Notes under the pieces: generated by a model
The model's database searches: none
What the model saw: only the letters and a program-made list of their open reading frames with translations
What the model was told of the DNA's origin: nothing
Assembly: GCA_947624125.1 (NCBI GenBank)
Contig: CANQIY010000023.1
Span: forward strand, 1-14,446
Source of the DNA: an uncultured Bacilli bacterium
GTDB lineage: Bacteria > Bacillota_I > Bacilli_A > RF39 > UBA660
Direction: 5' to 3'
Length of the DNA stretch: 14,446 nucleotides
Program-made: the position numbers and the translations under genes
Shown here: positions 6,763-14,223 of the stretch, in pieces
Position numbering within the stretch: the stretch's first letter is position 1
How the letters are laid out: every line of letters begins with the position of its first letter

Positions 6763-8559
6763 TTATTTCTCACTTCCTTGTATTTCTTCATATTCATTGA
6801 TAAGTGTTTCCATATATTTAATTGCTTCTTCTAATACTTTATCATTTGTCATATCAACACCAGCTACTTTCAATGAATCAATTGGATTTTTGGTACTTCC
6901 TAATTTTAAGAATTCTAAATATTTATCACGAGTTTCCCAATCATTTTCATAAATACGATTAGCTAAATAAATGGCAGCGGCAAAACCGGTTGCGTATTGA
7001 TAAACATAAAAATTCATATAAAAATGTGGTATTCTTTCCCATTCATATTTAATTTCTTCATCAACACATACATTTTCTCCAAAGTATAATTTATTAAGTT
7101 CTAAATATTTATCACACATATTTTGATAAGTTAAAACATTCCCTTTTTCCGTAAATTCATGCATAAATAATTCAAATTCGGCAAACATTGTTTGTCTAAA
7201 AATAGTTGACTTATATTTTTGTAATAAATCATCAATTATTTTTAATTTTTCTTCTTTACTATTACTATGTTGAAGTAAATATCTACTTAACAATATTTCA
7301 TTTACTTGACTAGCTACTTCCGCTACAAAAATACTATAATTATAATCTTGGAAATTTTGATTTTGGATAGCGTAATAATAATGGAGCGCATGGCCTAATT
7401 CATGAATAAGCGTTGAAACATCATTTAATGTTCCTTCATAACTCATAAGAACATAAGGATGAGCACTATAGCAGGCTGTACAATAAGCTCCCCCTCTTTT
7501 ACCTTCATTATTACATGAATCGACCCATCCTTCAGTAAAAGCTTTCGAAAAATCATTATAATAAGTTTCACCTAAAGGTTTTATACTTTCTAAAGCTAAA
7601 GATTTAGCTTCTTCATAACTATATGATTTAGCTTCTTCTTTCGTCGTCTCGGCATATGTATCATATAAATGGAATTCGTCAAGATTTAATAATTTCTTTT
7701 TTAAATTCCAATATTTATATAAAGGTTTTAAATTTTGATGAACTACTTCAATTAAATTAAGATATACTTTTTTATCTATTTCATTATGGGATAATGATGC
7801 TTCTAAACTACTATTATAGTGGCGTAATTTTTGACTAGCCACATTTCTTTCAACTTCTTTTCGTAAAATTGTGGCAATAGTATTTTTAAAATTAGCATAA
7901 GTTTTGTAAAGAGAAAGAAAAGCTTGTTTTCTTACCTCTCTATCTTGATGACGAATATAAATAGAATAATTACTTTCAGTAAGTTCAACTTCTTTACCAT
8001 CTACTTTTATCTTATCAAATTTAAAATCACCATCACATAAGGCTGAAAAAATTTCTTCCGGAGCATCCATAATACTAGCAAAATGAGATAACGCTTCTTC
8101 AACTTTAGGAGCTAAAACATGTTCTTTTTGTCTTCTAATTTGTTTTAAACTCCGCTCATATACTTTTAACTTTGTATTTTCTTTTAAATATTTTGTAATA
8201 ATGTTTTCCGGAGCTTTTAATAATTCTGGCACAATATAAGCTGTTGTAGTTAAATACAAAGTATAAATATTTTGCACTTTACCAAATAATTCTTGATATG
8301 ATACATTTGTAACATCAACATCATTATTAATATGACTATAAACAAATAATCTCTCCATAACTTTACTAATATTATTATCAAGTTCTAAAACTTCTAATAA
8401 ACTATCTGCACTATCTAAAATATGATTATGATATTTACTTAACTTAGGTATTTCTTCTTCTAACCATTTAAGGTCTTTTAAAGCTTCTTCATCATTTTTA
8501 TAAAGAGCACTCGTTTGCCATTTATATTTATTATCAAATTCTTCTCTTTTTTTTGCCAT
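6763..8559 (-). CDS. pepF: Oligoendopeptidase F (M3B metallopeptidase)
   Basis: Cytosolic zinc peptidase of the thimet/M3 family that cleaves short oligopeptides. With the start chosen here it has 598 residues, the usual family length. The HELGH zinc motif is at about 386-390, followed by the third ligand Glu in FVAEVASQVNE (about 414), both in the expected spacing; no signal peptide is seen. I start at 8559 because GAGAGGA (8564-8570) precedes it, while the ATG at 8577 has no ribosome site and lies close to the base of the preceding hairpin. Its place between dnaK and dnaJ, and two-base distance to dnaJ, make it a member of the heat-shock operon, which is unusual and suggests a link to peptide turnover during stress (inference). 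Confidence 0.95.
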   Translation of the reverse strand: MAKKREEFDNKYKWQTSALYKNDEEALKDLKWLEEEIPKLSKYHNHILDSADSLLEVLELDNNISKVMERLFVYSHINNDVDVTNVSYQELFGKVQNIYTLYLTTTAYIVPELLKAPENIITKYLKENTKLKVYERSLKQIRRQKEHVLAPKVEEALSHFASIMDAPEEIFSALCDGDFKFDKIKVDGKEVELTESNYSIYIRHQDREVRKQAFLSLYKTYANFKNTIATILRKEVERNVASQKLRHYNSSLEASLSHNEIDKKVYLNLIEVVHQNLKPLYKYWNLKKKLLNLDEFHLYDTYAETTKEEAKSYSYEEAKSLALESIKPLGETYYNDFSKAFTEGWVDSCNNEGKRGGAYCTACYSAHPYVLMSYEGTLNDVSTLIHELGHALHYYYAIQNQNFQDYNYSIFVAEVASQVNEILLSRYLLQHSNSKEEKLKIIDDLLQKYKSTIFRQTMFAEFELFMHEFTEKGNVLTYQNMCDKYLELNKLYFGENVCVDEEIKYEWERIPHFYMNFYVYQYATGFAAAIYLANRIYENDWETRDKYLEFLKLGSTKNPIDSLKVAGVDMTNDKVLEEAIKYMETLINEYEEIQGSEK

Positions 8560-8563
8560 AAAA

Positions 8564-8570
8564 TCCTCTC
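8564..8570 (-). promoter_or_regulatory. Ribosome binding site deciding the pepF start
   Basis: GAGAGGA on the minus strand, four bases before the ATG at 8559. It argues against the in-frame ATG at 8577, which lacks such a site. Confidence 0.8.
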
Positions 8571-8578
8571 TAAACATA

Positions 8579-8606
8579 GTTAAGGCTCTAGTAACTAGAG
8601 CCTAAC
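8579..8606 (-). other. Intergenic stem-loop without U-tract between dnaK and pepF
   Basis: AGGCTCTAG (8583-8591), loop TAA, CTAGAGCCT (8595-8603): nine perfect pairs around a three-base loop, extended by further GTTA / TAAC pairing with one bulge. No T-run follows on either strand, so it does not look like a terminator. It may protect the 3' end of a hrcA-dnaK transcript or reduce read-through into pepF-dnaJ. Confidence 0.7.
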
Positions 8607-8611
8607 TCATA

Positions 8612-10423
8612 TTATTTTTCTTCAAAAGTTGCTTCTTCAACTTTATCATCTTTTTTTGCATTATCTTCATTAGTTGTTTCATTATTTGGATTTACATTTT
8701 GATATACTTTAGCTGCTAAATCCATTGCCGTTTTCGATAATTCTTCTGTTTTTTCTTTAATTTTATCTGTATCAGAACCTTCTAGAGCACTCTTTAAGTC
8801 TTTAATTAAATCTTCGGCTTTTTCTTTGTCTTTAGCATCAACTTTATCACCTAAATCTTCTAAGGCTTTTTCTGTTTGGAAAATCATTGCATCAGCATTA
8901 TTTCTTATTTCAGCTTCTTCTTTTCGTTTTTCATCAGCTTCTTTATTAGCTTCAGCTTCTTTTACCATCTTTTCAATTTCATCATCAGATAAATTAGTAC
9001 TTGAGGTAATAGTAATTGATTGTTCTTTACCTGTACCTAAATCTTTAGCTTTAACATTAACAATACCATTAGCATCGATATCAAATGTAACTTCGATTTG
9101 TGGTACACCTCTTTTAGCTGGAGGTAAATTAGTAAGTTGGAAGTTACCTAATGTTTTGTTATCAGTTGCCATTGGTCTTTCACCTTGAAGAACATGAATA
9201 TCAACAGCCGGTTGATTATCTACTGCTGTACTAAATACTTGACTCTTACTAGTTGGAATAGTTGTATTTCTTGGAATTAAAACAGTCATAACATTACCTA
9301 ATGTTTCAATACCAAGTGAAAGTGGTGTAACATCTAATAAAACAATATCATCAACTTCACCGGTTAAAACGCCACCTTGAATAGCAGCACCCATAGCAAC
9401 AACTTCATCAGGGTTAACACCTTTATTTGGCTCTTGACCTAATTCTTTTTTAACAAGTTCTTGAATGTATGGTATTCTTGTTGAACCACCAACTAAAATC
9501 ACTTTATCAATATCAGTTGTTTTAAGTTTAGCATCTTTAAGAGCTTTTCTAACTGGTTCAAGAGTTGAATCGAATAAATCACGACATAAGTCTTCAAATT
9601 TAGCTTTTGATAAACTCATTTCCATATGAAGAGGTCCTTCATCGCTTTGGGCAATAAATGGTAAGCTTATTTGAGCTGTTGTCATACCTGATAAATCTTT
9701 TTTAGCTTTTTCAGAAGCATCTTTAATTCTTTGCATAGCCATTTTATCTTTTGATAAATCAATACCATGTTCTTTTTTAAATTCAGAAACTAAATAATCA
9801 CTAATACGGGCATCAAAGTCATCGCCACCTAAACGATTATTACCACTAGTAGCTTTAACTTCAAAAACACCATCACCAAGTTCTAGAATAGATACATCGA
9901 ATGTACCTCCACCTAAGTCATATACCAAAATTGTTTGTAATTTATCTTGTTTATCAAGACCATAGGCAAGTGCTGCTGCTGTTGGTTCATTGATAATTCT
10001 TTCTACTTCTAATCCCGCAATTTTACCGGCATTTTTGGTAGCTTGTCTATCCGCATCATTAAAGTAAGCAGGAACAGTTATAACAGCTTTAGTAACTTTT
10101 TCGCCTAAATAACTTTCTGCATCTTTTTTAAGTTTACTTAAAATTTTGGCACTAATTTCTTCTGGTGTATATTTCTTATCATTAGCTTCAACTTTTTCAC
10201 TAGTTCCCATTTTTCTTTTTATTGATGAAATCGTATTCTTAACATTAGTTACGGCTTGTCTTTTAGCTGTTTCACCAACTAATTCTTCATCACCTTTAAA
10301 AGCCACAACTGATGGAGTTGTACGATTTCCTTCACTATTAGGAATAACTTTTGGTTCGCCACCTTCTAAGACAGCAACACAACTATTTGTTGTTCCTAAA
10401 TCGATACCTATAATTTTACTCAT
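8612..10423 (-). CDS. dnaK: Chaperone DnaK (Hsp70)
   Basis: ATP-dependent Hsp70 that folds and protects proteins with GrpE and DnaJ. The 603 residues give a full-length, Firmicutes-type DnaK lacking the roughly two-dozen-residue N-terminal insert of Gram-negative forms. Seen: IGIDLGTTNS (5-14), VPAYFNDADRQATK (117-130), INEPTAAALAYG (144-155), DLGGGTFDV (169-177), ILVGGSTRIP in the second ATPase lobe, then the substrate-binding domain and an acidic helical lid ending in EEATFEEK. The ATG at 10423 directly follows the stop of the preceding gene with no gap; AAGGATG inside that gene's last codons is its ribosome site. Transcription is expected to be under HrcA/CIRCE control. Confidence 0.99.
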   Translation of the reverse strand: MSKIIGIDLGTTNSCVAVLEGGEPKVIPNSEGNRTTPSVVAFKGDEELVGETAKRQAVTNVKNTISSIKRKMGTSEKVEANDKKYTPEEISAKILSKLKKDAESYLGEKVTKAVITVPAYFNDADRQATKNAGKIAGLEVERIINEPTAAALAYGLDKQDKLQTILVYDLGGGTFDVSILELGDGVFEVKATSGNNRLGGDDFDARISDYLVSEFKKEHGIDLSKDKMAMQRIKDASEKAKKDLSGMTTAQISLPFIAQSDEGPLHMEMSLSKAKFEDLCRDLFDSTLEPVRKALKDAKLKTTDIDKVILVGGSTRIPYIQELVKKELGQEPNKGVNPDEVVAMGAAIQGGVLTGEVDDIVLLDVTPLSLGIETLGNVMTVLIPRNTTIPTSKSQVFSTAVDNQPAVDIHVLQGERPMATDNKTLGNFQLTNLPPAKRGVPQIEVTFDIDANGIVNVKAKDLGTGKEQSITITSSTNLSDDEIEKMVKEAEANKEADEKRKEEAEIRNNADAMIFQTEKALEDLGDKVDAKDKEKAEDLIKDLKSALEGSDTDKIKEKTEELSKTAMDLAAKVYQNVNPNNETTNEDNAKKDDKVEEATFEEK

Positions 10424-10921
10424 TTATATCATCCTTTCATTTATTGGCAATTTCATTGCCCAATTTTCGAGTATTTTTAGATATTTATCTTTTTCTTTTT
10501 CTAATTCTTCTCTATTTTTTCGCTTGTTGTTCTCAAAATAATATATTGTTTTTCTTAAGATATAACCATAATCTGTTTCAACCATAAAACCTTCAGGAAG
10601 ATTTTCAAAATTGTAGTTTTTTTGAAATGAAATATAAATTGTTGCTATTTCACTTCTCGTTAAATAATCAAAACTATCATCTCTTTTGTTTAAAACAATA
10701 TAACTATCACTATTCTTTGTTTCCTCAATTAAATCTATATCACAATTATCTATTTCATTCCAACTAAATTCAATGTGTCCTTCACAACTTGATTTAGTAA
10801 TATACCCCTTTTTATTTAATATAGCAATTGTCTTAGCTATTTTTTTATCACAATTAAAGGCCTTTGGATAATTTTCATAAATCTCATAAGTTTCTTTATC
10901 TATAAATACATTATTATCCAT
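10424..10921 (-). CDS. Unrecognised 165-aa protein embedded between grpE and dnaK
   Basis: I do not recognise a named family. The protein is soluble, has no signal peptide or membrane segment, and contains LNKKGYITKSSCEGHI (35-50), with Cys46 and His49 in an SCEGH motif, then a segment LPEGFMVETDYGYILRK and a charged helical C-terminus (about 130-155). From memory, small uncharacterised Firmicutes and phage proteins share the pattern 'LN-x-x-GY-x-T-x-SC-x-GH ... LP-x-GF', also reminiscent of the SCSGR motif of TYW3-like proteins; this is a weak lead only. Its ATG shares one base with the grpE stop (TAATG) and its stop abuts the dnaK start, so it is translationally embedded in the heat-shock operon. 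Its base composition is like that of its neighbours. Confidence 0.8.
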   Translation of the reverse strand: MDNNVFIDKETYEIYENYPKAFNCDKKIAKTIAILNKKGYITKSSCEGHIEFSWNEIDNCDIDLIEETKNSDSYIVLNKRDDSFDYLTRSEIATIYISFQKNYNFENLPEGFMVETDYGYILRKTIYYFENNKRKNREELEKEKDKYLKILENWAMKLPINERMI

Positions 10922-11448
10922 TATTCACTAACCTTAACCATAGCTGGTCTAATAATTTTATCATTATATATATATCCCTTTTGCATAACCTCTATAACAA
11001 TACCTTTATCAACACCATCTTTTTTTTCGGTTAAGACAGCTTCCATGGTATTAGGGTCAAAAGGTTTATCTAAACATTCAACTTCTAAAACACCAACACT
11101 AATTAAATTATTTTTTAAATCATTATAAATCAGTTTAAAACCACTTAAGAATTTGGATACTTCATCTTCTAAATTATCATCATCCATATTAACAGCTCTT
11201 TCAAAATTATCTAAGACACTTAATGTCTTTTTGATAAAATTTTCGCCTTCATACTTATAAATACGACTTATTTCTTCTTCGTATCTTCTTTTCATATTTT
11301 GCATTTCCGCTGTTACTCGAAGTAATTTATCATTTAAAATATTTTTTTCTTCTTCTAATTTAGCAATTTCTTTATTTGCTTTCTTATCTTTTTTATGTGG
11401 TTTTTCTTCTTCTAAAGTTTCAATTTTTTCTTCATTATTTTCTTTCAT
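10921..11448 (-). CDS. grpE: Nucleotide exchange factor GrpE
   Basis: Promotes ADP release from DnaK. The 175 residues have an acidic and lysine-rich N-terminal tail (1-30), a long helical coiled coil (about 30-75) and the C-terminal beta domain with FDPNTMEAV (130-138), VIEVMQKGY (151-159) and IRPAMVKV (166-173), all family hallmarks. The start at 11448 overlaps the end of hrcA by 14 bases and has GAGGG five bases upstream within hrcA. Its stop shares a base with the start of the next gene, so hrcA, grpE and the 165-aa gene are likely translated in a coupled way. Confidence 0.97.
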   Translation of the reverse strand: MKENNEEKIETLEEEKPHKKDKKANKEIAKLEEEKNILNDKLLRVTAEMQNMKRRYEEEISRIYKYEGENFIKKTLSVLDNFERAVNMDDDNLEDEVSKFLSGFKLIYNDLKNNLISVGVLEVECLDKPFDPNTMEAVLTEKKDGVDKGIVIEVMQKGYIYNDKIIRPAMVKVSE

Positions 11449-12445
11449 TTTTTCCCTCTAGTCTATTAACCATATAATTTAGAAGTGAAACAACTCTTTC
11501 ATATTCCATTCGCTTTGGACCAATTATAGCAATTGTTCCTTCTTCTCCACCCGTTTTATATTTTCTTTTTATAACGGTTACATTATCATCAAAATTAGAA
11601 TCTTTACCAATATAGATTTTCATATCTTCATTGCCATCAATACTTTTTACCATTTCTTTAAATGACTCATCTTCTAACTTAGATGCAATTCTTTTGATAT
11701 CTTTGGCTTCTTCATATTCCGGTTCTTTTAATAGATTAACGCGCCCGGAAACATGAATATTGGTATTATGCAGCAAAAAGTCATTAAAAGCATCATAGAA
11801 AATATTATATATTGTTTCATAATCTTTGACTCTTTTGGCAATAATTGGTTTTATTTCAAATTCCAATTTTTCTGAAACCTTATTAATAGGAGTGCCCACT
11901 AACATTTTATTAATCATTTCACTAGTTTTGACAATTTCTAAAACATCAGTATTACTTGGTAGAACAAATTGTTTATTCTCTACTATCCCCTTATCAGTAC
12001 AAACAATAGCTATTATTTTATTACTATCAAGGGCAATAATATTAATTTGTTTTAAGTAATTATCACTACTATTTTTACCAAGAACAACAGATGTATAATT
12101 AGTTAAATCACTAATAATTTCCATGCACTTAAGAACGGTATCACTAACTTGTAAATCATTATTAGAAAATATTTGTTGTAATTTTAACATATCTTCCCCA
12201 GTTAGGTCTTTTGGTTTCATTAAATTTTCAACGTAGTAGCGATATCCTAATTCGCTAGGAACTCGTCCACTCGAAATATGATTTTTTTCAATGTAACCTA
12301 AATTCTCTAAAGCAACCATTTCATTTCTAATCGTGGCACTAGAACATTTCAATTTTTTGCATAGAGATTTACTTCCAACAGGTTTAATTGTTTTAACATA
12401 ATTTTCAACTATTTCTTTTAGTAGTGCATTTTTTCTTTCGTCCAT
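11435..12445 (-). CDS. hrcA: Heat-inducible transcription repressor HrcA
   Basis: Represses class I heat-shock genes by binding CIRCE; folding of HrcA by GroEL links repression to protein damage. The 336 residues begin with a winged helix-turn-helix (1-70) with SSATIRNEMVALENLGYI (35-52) and SSGRVPSELGYRYYV (58-72), both typical, followed by the GAF-like and dimerisation regions ending in IAIIGPKRMEYERVVSLLNYM. The ATG at 12445 has GGTGGTG seven bases upstream, and the CIRCE element overlaps the predicted transcription start about 40 bases before it, so the operon is autoregulated. It is the first gene of hrcA-grpE-ORF-dnaK-pepF-dnaJ. Confidence 0.98.
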   Translation of the reverse strand: MDERKNALLKEIVENYVKTIKPVGSKSLCKKLKCSSATIRNEMVALENLGYIEKNHISSGRVPSELGYRYYVENLMKPKDLTGEDMLKLQQIFSNNDLQVSDTVLKCMEIISDLTNYTSVVLGKNSSDNYLKQINIIALDSNKIIAIVCTDKGIVENKQFVLPSNTDVLEIVKTSEMINKMLVGTPINKVSEKLEFEIKPIIAKRVKDYETIYNIFYDAFNDFLLHNTNIHVSGRVNLLKEPEYEEAKDIKRIASKLEDESFKEMVKSIDGNEDMKIYIGKDSNFDDNVTVIKRKYKTGGEEGTIAIIGPKRMEYERVVSLLNYMVNRLEGKNERK

Positions 12446-12461
12446 GTGTTTTCACCACCTA

Positions 12462-12488
12462 CTAGCACTTTCTTTTTTTGAGTGCTAA
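12462..12488 (-). promoter_or_regulatory. CIRCE operator (HrcA binding site)
   Basis: On the minus strand TTAGCACTC-N9-AAGTGCTAG, against the consensus TTAGCACTC-N9-GAGTGCTAA: one perfect half (12480-12488) and one with two mismatches (12462-12470). It overlaps the predicted start of transcription near 12486, the usual position. Confidence 0.95.
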
Positions 12489-12492
12489 TTAC

Positions 12493-12521
12493 ATTATAAT
12501 ATTATGCTTAGCACTTGTCAA
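12493..12521 (-). promoter_or_regulatory. Consensus sigma-A promoter of the hrcA heat-shock operon
   Basis: Perfect TTGACA (12516-12521), 17-base spacer, perfect TATAAT (12493-12498) on the minus strand. Start of transcription predicted near 12486 inside CIRCE. The spacer contains another half-site, AAGTGCTAA (12508-12516). Confidence 0.92.
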
Positions 12522-12570
12522 TATATTCTGCTAAATTTATTATTTTTTTAATAATTTAATAATTTTCATA

Positions 12571-12604
12571 ATAAAAAAGAAGATATTTTTTTAAGACATC
12601 TTCT
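12571..12604 (-). terminator. Terminator following the surface-protein remnant
   Basis: Minus-strand AGAAGAT (12598-12604), a 13-base loop and ATCTTCT (12578-12584), followed by six T residues (12573-12578, sharing one pair with the stem). It lies directly after the stop codon of the remnant at 12605 and upstream of the hrcA promoter. Confidence 0.7.
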
Positions 12605-12676
12605 CTATTTTATAATAAATGGGTCATTTATTGTTCCTTTGCCATCTATTAGTTCTAGATTATTGATAAAAAATTT
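12605..12676 (-). pseudogene. C-terminal remnant of a surface protein related to the 416-aa gene
   Basis: The minus strand here reads, in one frame up to a TAG at 12605, INNLELID followed by GKGTINDPFIIK. This matches the end of the 416-residue protein (INLIKNIEVSG, then GTGTIDDPYVIN) in spacing and in the GxGTIxDPxxI signature. Upstream the frame is closed by TGA at 12677-12679 and there is no start codon, so it cannot be a gene today. It keeps its own terminator (12571-12604). The simplest reading is that a related gene once stood here and its 5' part was lost or replaced by the neighbouring gene. The match is short (about 20 residues) but has a family-specific ending. Confidence 0.65.
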
Positions 12677-12701
12677 TCAGAGTAAAATAATCTGAAAATT
12701 T
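12664..12701 (-). terminator. Stem-loop overlapping the stop of the 507-aa gene
   Basis: AAATTTTCAGA (12691-12701) and TCTGAAAATTT (12671-12681) form eleven perfect pairs around a nine-base loop. The 3' arm merges into a run of six T residues (12668-12673). It works as a short terminator, but its position just after a possible variable region also resembles the inverted repeats found downstream of some retroelement target regions. Confidence 0.7.
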
Positions 12702-14223
12702 ATACAGGGCTTAAAACAAGACGAAAAGAAAGGTTCCCAAGCGCTTCTCCCGAGAACAGGAAAAAATAGAATTGACCTCCAAGCAATCCATTGTTGAACA
12801 TTCCTCCTCTAGCGAACCATGGGGCCGTCGAGTTAACAAACTCAGGATGGTCAGCATACCAACTATTATGCCAATATAAACCTCCTTTTTCGTAATAACT
12901 ATAGAACGGGCCCATTTCACCTGTTGCATCGCCTAATATTCTTTTTTCATAAGAAGTGTTAGTACAATCTTCTGGATATTTATCAAAATACCATGAATAT
13001 TGTTTAATTTGTTCGTCACTAAAACGACTTTTTGCTTCTATATTTTTACTATATCCTGCTACATATTCATTAGCTCCACCACTCATATCATATATTCCGG
13101 TTATATTTCCCGTTGTACTAGCTAAGGAGCCGGTTGGAGAGTTATATGGTTGGGTTTTTTCATTAGATGTTCCTACATCTCCAGGGAAACTACTTTGGTC
13201 AGTATTTGGAGCAGCTGAATATCCTGTCATGTATGTTTCATTATTATTAATATTAATTTCGTCGCCTATTCCATATGCCGAGTGTGAAAGATAAGCCACT
13301 GCTCCCCATTCCGTATTTTTCATCATATGTGAATCATAGTCATTTCTTAAATAGTTGTATGCATTCATAAACATATTATATACATTTATACTTCTCCATG
13401 AATATACATTCGGTTTGATTATTATTCTACTTTCTTCTGTTTTATTTTGTTGAGCTCCCACGGTGGTCCAATTATTCATGTCTATTGGTTCGCCAATTTT
13501 TTCTTGTTCCATTTGATTATATCCTGTTTCAAATTTGCCTACCCATATCCCTTTTAACTCTTTTCCATTTATTGTAAAAGCTGGGTGGGTTATCCAGTCA
13601 CCATTTTTTTGGGAAGAAGTTGCATTTGTTGTTGTACCTACATCTTCAAATTCGATGTTTATTGTTCTTGCATTTCCTGATATTTTTGATGGGGATGTAT
13701 CATAGCTCTTATTTGTTAAAATTGTTGCATCTATAGCAGCACTGTTATCTACATTCCATAACTGATATTTATATCTTGGTATCCATACAAAATAACTTTC
13801 TATATCTTCCTCTTCTATTTTATCTCCTGGATGATATTTGCCATCTGCAGTGTTTGGGTTTGGATTTGGTACCAACTTTACTGCATTTGCCCATCTTTTC
13901 TCTGAATAATTATACCATTCTGTATATAAACTAGCGTAATATACATCTCCATTACTTTCTATGGTTACTGGTATTAACGTTTCTCCTAAAACTGGGTCAT
14001 TCCCTTTTAATATGTCTTCTTTCCATTCAGTGCTTTGGACTCCACTTAATCTATATAATTCATCTATACTTTGCTGAACGTTATCATATGAGCCATGACT
14101 TGTTCCGTTTTCATATATTACATTTTTACTCTCTATTATACTTTCTGTTATTCCGTATACTATTCTTCCGGATATTAACAAACCTATTATTATTCCTATT
14201 ATTATTTTATAATTCTTTTTCAT
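12700..14223 (-). CDS. Secreted or anchored protein with FGE/C-type-lectin-like domain
   Basis: 507 residues. Hydrophobic N-terminus (about 6-24) serves as signal or anchor; then a DNVQQSIDELY motif (48-57), a linker, and a domain from about 145 to the end with the formylglycine-generating-enzyme (SUMF1)/C-type-lectin pattern: YFVWIPRYKYQLW, WVGKFETGY (227-235), GAVAYLSHSAYG (307-318), GIYDMSGGANEYVAG (376-390), ARGGMFNNG (471-479) and FRLVLSP (500-506). Only one cysteine is present (420), so enzymatic FGE activity is unlikely; a binding role outside the cell is more plausible. Such folds are typical targets of diversity-generating retroelements, and the last 35 codons are GC-rich and adenine-poor. 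The ATG at 14223 overlaps the upstream frame by 17 bases, and its only ribosome site (GGAGGG, 14237-14242) is 13 bases away, longer than normal. Confidence 0.88.
   Translation of the reverse strand: MKKNYKIIIGIIIGLLISGRIVYGITESIIESKNVIYENGTSHGSYDNVQQSIDELYRLSGVQSTEWKEDILKGNDPVLGETLIPVTIESNGDVYYASLYTEWYNYSEKRWANAVKLVPNPNPNTADGKYHPGDKIEEEDIESYFVWIPRYKYQLWNVDNSAAIDATILTNKSYDTSPSKISGNARTINIEFEDVGTTTNATSSQKNGDWITHPAFTINGKELKGIWVGKFETGYNQMEQEKIGEPIDMNNWTTVGAQQNKTEESRIIIKPNVYSWRSINVYNMFMNAYNYLRNDYDSHMMKNTEWGAVAYLSHSAYGIGDEININNNETYMTGYSAAPNTDQSSFPGDVGTSNEKTQPYNSPTGSLASTTGNITGIYDMSGGANEYVAGYSKNIEAKSRFSDEQIKQYSWYFDKYPEDCTNTSYEKRILGDATGEMGPFYSYYEKGGLYWHNSWYADHPEFVNSTAPWFARGGMFNNGLLGGQFYFFLFSGEALGNLSFRLVLSPV

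Noticed and set aside
8560..8577. Upstream in-frame start of pepF (MFREDF...)
   Set aside because: No ribosome site before the ATG at 8577; the ATG at 8559 has GAGAGGA at proper spacing.
8583..8603. Palindrome as a mobile-element end or recombination site
   Set aside because: A single copy with no flanking direct repeats or recombinase gene; an mRNA hairpin between cotranscribed genes explains it more simply.
8826..9188. Plus-strand open frame opposite dnaK
   Set aside because: It is a shadow of dnaK: no ribosome site, Ser/Leu-rich composition expected from the antisense of a charged protein, and dnaK is beyond doubt.
10146..10541. Plus-strand open frame across the dnaK start
   Set aside because: Antisense to two well supported genes, no family resemblance, and an apparent membrane character that arises from the complement of Lys/Glu codons.
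12446..12699. Small RNA or insertion-sequence end in the longest gene-free stretch
   Set aside because: The inverted repeats here are explained by CIRCE and two terminators; no terminal repeats with target duplication or transposase remnants were seen.
12711..12929. Minus-strand 72-codon frame within the 507-aa gene
   Set aside because: Out of frame inside a domain with clear FGE/lectin motifs; no initiation signal.
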